NCBI RefSeq assembly: GCF_032393985.1
Contig: NZ_CP135918.1
Span: forward strand, 5,519,724 to 5,583,723
Length of the DNA: 64,000 bases
Direction: 5' to 3'
Source of the DNA: Fischerella sp. JS2
Lineage (GTDB): Bacteria; Cyanobacteriota; Cyanobacteriia; Cyanobacteriales; Nostocaceae
Position numbers and translations under genes: made by a program. Shown here piece after piece: positions 62,512 through 64,000 of the stretch. How positions within the stretch are numbered: the first letter of the stretch is position 1; each line of letters begins with the position of its first letter. The notes under the pieces were generated by a model. The model was given only the letters and a program-made list of their open reading frames with translations. It did no database searches and was not told the DNA's origin.

Positions 62512-63630
62512 GTGGTTGCCACACCAGAAAAATTAGAACATAACCATGAGCAATCATCAAATCAACAGCGAGTAGCTGTGTTGCTGATGGGCTATGGCGA
62601 AGTCGAAAGCTATGAAGATTTTGCTAACTATAACGAACAAGCATTACATTTACTAACAGCAAAATTTGCACCAGTACCAGCTTGGATTTATCCTCCCTTA
62701 GCTAGAATTTTGGCTTTATTTGATCGCCATGAGTGGGGTCACCAACACAATGATTTTATTTCTCCCCACAATGCTATTTTTGAAAAGCAGCGTGCTGGTA
62801 TTGAGAAGAATTTACAGCAGAAGTGGGGCGATCACGTCCAAGTTTTCAAAGCCTTCAACTTCTGCGCCCCATTTCTTCCTCATCAGGTGCTAGCAGAAAT
62901 CAAAAATCAAGGTTTTGATAAACTTTTAATTTACCCACTGTTGGTAGTTGATTCTATCTTCACCAGTGGGATTGCGATCGAGCAGGTCAATAAAGCTTTA
63001 TCCCAGTTGACTGATGGTAGCAAACACTGGGTAAAAGGGCTACGCTACATTCCTTCTTTTTACAACGAAGCTGCCTACATTGACATGATGGTGCATCTAG
63101 TAGAAAAGAAAATAGCTAGTGATTTAGCTGCTGCCTATCTACCAGCAGAAATTGGTATTGTCTTGATGAATCACGGTTGTCCCCACAAAGCCAAAGGCTT
63201 CACCTCCGGAATTACCGAAAGTCAAGCACTCTACGACTTGATCCGGGATAAATTAATCAACCGCTATCCTTTGATTTCCATCGGTTGGTTAAATCACGAT
63301 ACACCACTGATTGAATGGACGCAGCCCAATGTTGAACAAGCAGCGAAAAACCTCATTCAGTTGGGCGCAAAAGCTGTGATGTTTATGCCTATTGGCTTTG
63401 CCACAGAAAACCACGAAACTCTCTTAGATGTACATCACATTATTCACGCGCTAGAGAAAAAACATTCTCAGATCAACTACGTGCAAATGCCTTGTGTTAA
63501 TGACCACCCAGACTTCTTAGCAATGGCAGCACAATGGGCGAATCCTCACATTGCTGAGTTGTTGTCAGAAGAAGCAATGACAGTTAACCCACAACTAGCA
63601 GTAGCCCATCATCACCATCACCATCATTAA
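62512..63630 (+). CDS. Ferrochelatase-family protein with a natural polyhistidine C-terminus
   Basis: A 372-residue HemH-type chelatase. Motifs: VAVLLMGYGEVESYEDF at the N-terminus, ISIGWLNHDTPLIEWTQPNV, the active-site His in LMNHGCPHKAKG (corresponding to the HxxP loop) and Glu in MFMPIGFATENHETLLDVHH. Unlike the usual cyanobacterial HemH there is no C-terminal chlorophyll-binding (CAB) helix; the protein ends instead in AVAHHHHHHH. It may insert or hold a metal other than Fe in protohaem, or act as an accessory enzyme. GTG 62512 is chosen for its GAGG site. Confidence 0.85.
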   Translation: MVATPEKLEHNHEQSSNQQRVAVLLMGYGEVESYEDFANYNEQALHLLTAKFAPVPAWIYPPLARILALFDRHEWGHQHNDFISPHNAIFEKQRAGIEKNLQQKWGDHVQVFKAFNFCAPFLPHQVLAEIKNQGFDKLLIYPLLVVDSIFTSGIAIEQVNKALSQLTDGSKHWVKGLRYIPSFYNEAAYIDMMVHLVEKKIASDLAAAYLPAEIGIVLMNHGCPHKAKGFTSGITESQALYDLIRDKLINRYPLISIGWLNHDTPLIEWTQPNVEQAAKNLIQLGAKAVMFMPIGFATENHETLLDVHHIIHALEKKHSQINYVQMPCVNDHPDFLAMAAQWANPHIAELLSEEAMTVNPQLAVAHHHHHHH

Positions 63631-63754
63631 GTAAATTAAGAGGGGAAAAAGGGGGCTGACAGGTATAGGTTTGTGATTTTGAGTATGAATGAATACTCAC
63701 CTTGTCAACTCCCTATTCTCCAGATCATGGCAAGTTCAGGGGTATTATTTTGAT

Positions 63755-64000
63755 TTACCACAAAGCCCGTACGCCATTACCATTATTTCTTTGATTAGTT
63801 CCTGGTGTAGTTGTGTTTTGCACGGGTTGAGTAACGCCAGGGGTAGTTGTATCTGGTTGATTAACGCCAGGGGTGGTTGTATCTGGTTGAGTAACGCCAG
63901 GGGTGGTTGTATCTGGTTGATTAACGCCAGGGGTGGTTGTACCTGGTTGAGTAACGCCAGGGGTGGTTGTACCAGGAGAAGTATTGCTGTCTTGACCTAC
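63755..64000 (-). CDS. Partial CDS: C-terminus with Thr/Pro decapeptide repeats
   Basis: The minus strand is open from the window edge to a TAA at 63755-63757 (81 codons). It reads repeats of TTTPGV(T/N)QP(G/D), five near-identical 10-residue units encoded by 30-bp DNA repeats that alternate ACTCAACC and AATCAACC, and ends QNTTTPGTNQRNNGNGVRAL W. Low-complexity, probably an exported or surface-exposed linker. The rest of the gene is outside the window; the family cannot be named. Confidence 0.7.
   Translation of the reverse strand, partial: VGQDSNTSPGTTTPGVTQPGTTTPGVNQPDTTTPGVTQPDTTTPGVNQPDTTTPGVTQPVQNTTTPGTNQRNNGNGVRALW

Noticed and set aside
63800-63980. CRISPR-like 30-bp repeats
   Set aside because: Repeats are head to tail with no unique spacers and are in frame with an open coding sequence.
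1-64000. tRNA, rRNA or complete insertion sequences
   Set aside because: Looked for tRNA T-arm sequences, rRNA-like blocks and transposase frames in all gaps; none could be supported by eye. A tRNAscan/Infernal and ISfinder run would be decisive.

Overview
The window looks like chromosomal DNA of a filamentous, heterocyst-type cyanobacterium (Nostocales-like). The signs seen are: abundant GCGATCGC (HIP1-type) octamers; dense tracts of 7-bp tandem repeats (ACTAACC, TTGTTAG, CCCCATC types) and small palindromic repeats between genes; a Psb30/Ycf12 photosystem II subunit; a group-3 (SigG-like) ECF sigma factor; a Mo-dependent nitrogenase C-terminal family protein; an ACT-fused malic enzyme; and a nucleotidyltransferase/phosphoglucomutase-like fusion. 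No rRNA, tRNA, CRISPR array or intact insertion sequence was seen. Species is not assigned.

Layout. 0.4-5.5 kb: a GNAT acetyltransferase, then a leftward metal operon (Atx1-like chaperone, Cu+ P-type ATPase, 26-residue membrane peptide, membrane cupredoxin, MerR regulator) behind a CueR-like operator/promoter. 5.8-9.7 kb: an acyltransferase-like membrane protein and a leftward trio (GHMP sugar kinase, GalU-like nucleotidyltransferase, methyltransferase). 10.3-18.1 kb: leuS, a GGCT-like gene, a sigma/anti-sigma pair, an IS630-type MITE, an L,D-transpeptidase, a ComFB-family protein and an M23 peptidase. 18.9-24.3 kb is an accessory island: a nonsense-broken antitoxin-like gene, a K+/H+ antiporter, a trypco1-domain gene abutting a decayed nSTAND/pentapeptide gene, and an Rpn/DUF2887 protein. 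24.4-31 kb: a membrane GTPase, a secreted protein, recJ, psb30, a YkgJ-like cysteine-cluster protein and aroK. 31-47.7 kb: two tandem Ser/Thr kinases, argB, TPR and DUF3153 proteins, an unknown membrane/small-protein pair, pdxH, an AI-2E transporter, scpA, a sugar nucleotidyltransferase, speA, ndk and a TerC protein. 48-52.6 kb is a second accessory stretch: an LprI-like protein, a truncated NB-ARC/STAND remnant, a Mo-nitro_C/cupin/creatininase row, a DUF6888/DUF6887 pair whose first gene is frameshifted, and an Rpn-family gene broken by a stop and a hairpin insertion. 52.7-64 kb: malic enzyme, the fused guanylyltransferase-like protein, ilvB with a zinc-ribbon tail, an MFS transporter, an alpha/beta-hydrolase-like gene, a ferrochelatase paralogue ending in seven histidines, and the 3' end of a gene with a decapeptide repeat.

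Most genes are core housekeeping (amino acid synthesis, tRNA charging, cofactor, envelope, nucleotide metabolism). The more unusual material is of three kinds: repeats that have entered or trimmed coding sequence (LeuRS, RecJ, IlvB N-terminus, the Rpn gene); remnants of STAND/effector-type conflict genes; and small coupled systems whose sensor or partner departs from the norm (the MerR regulator with an unusual Cys pair, DUF6888/6887, the kinase tandem). No complete new system is proven here; the best candidates are listed as findings.
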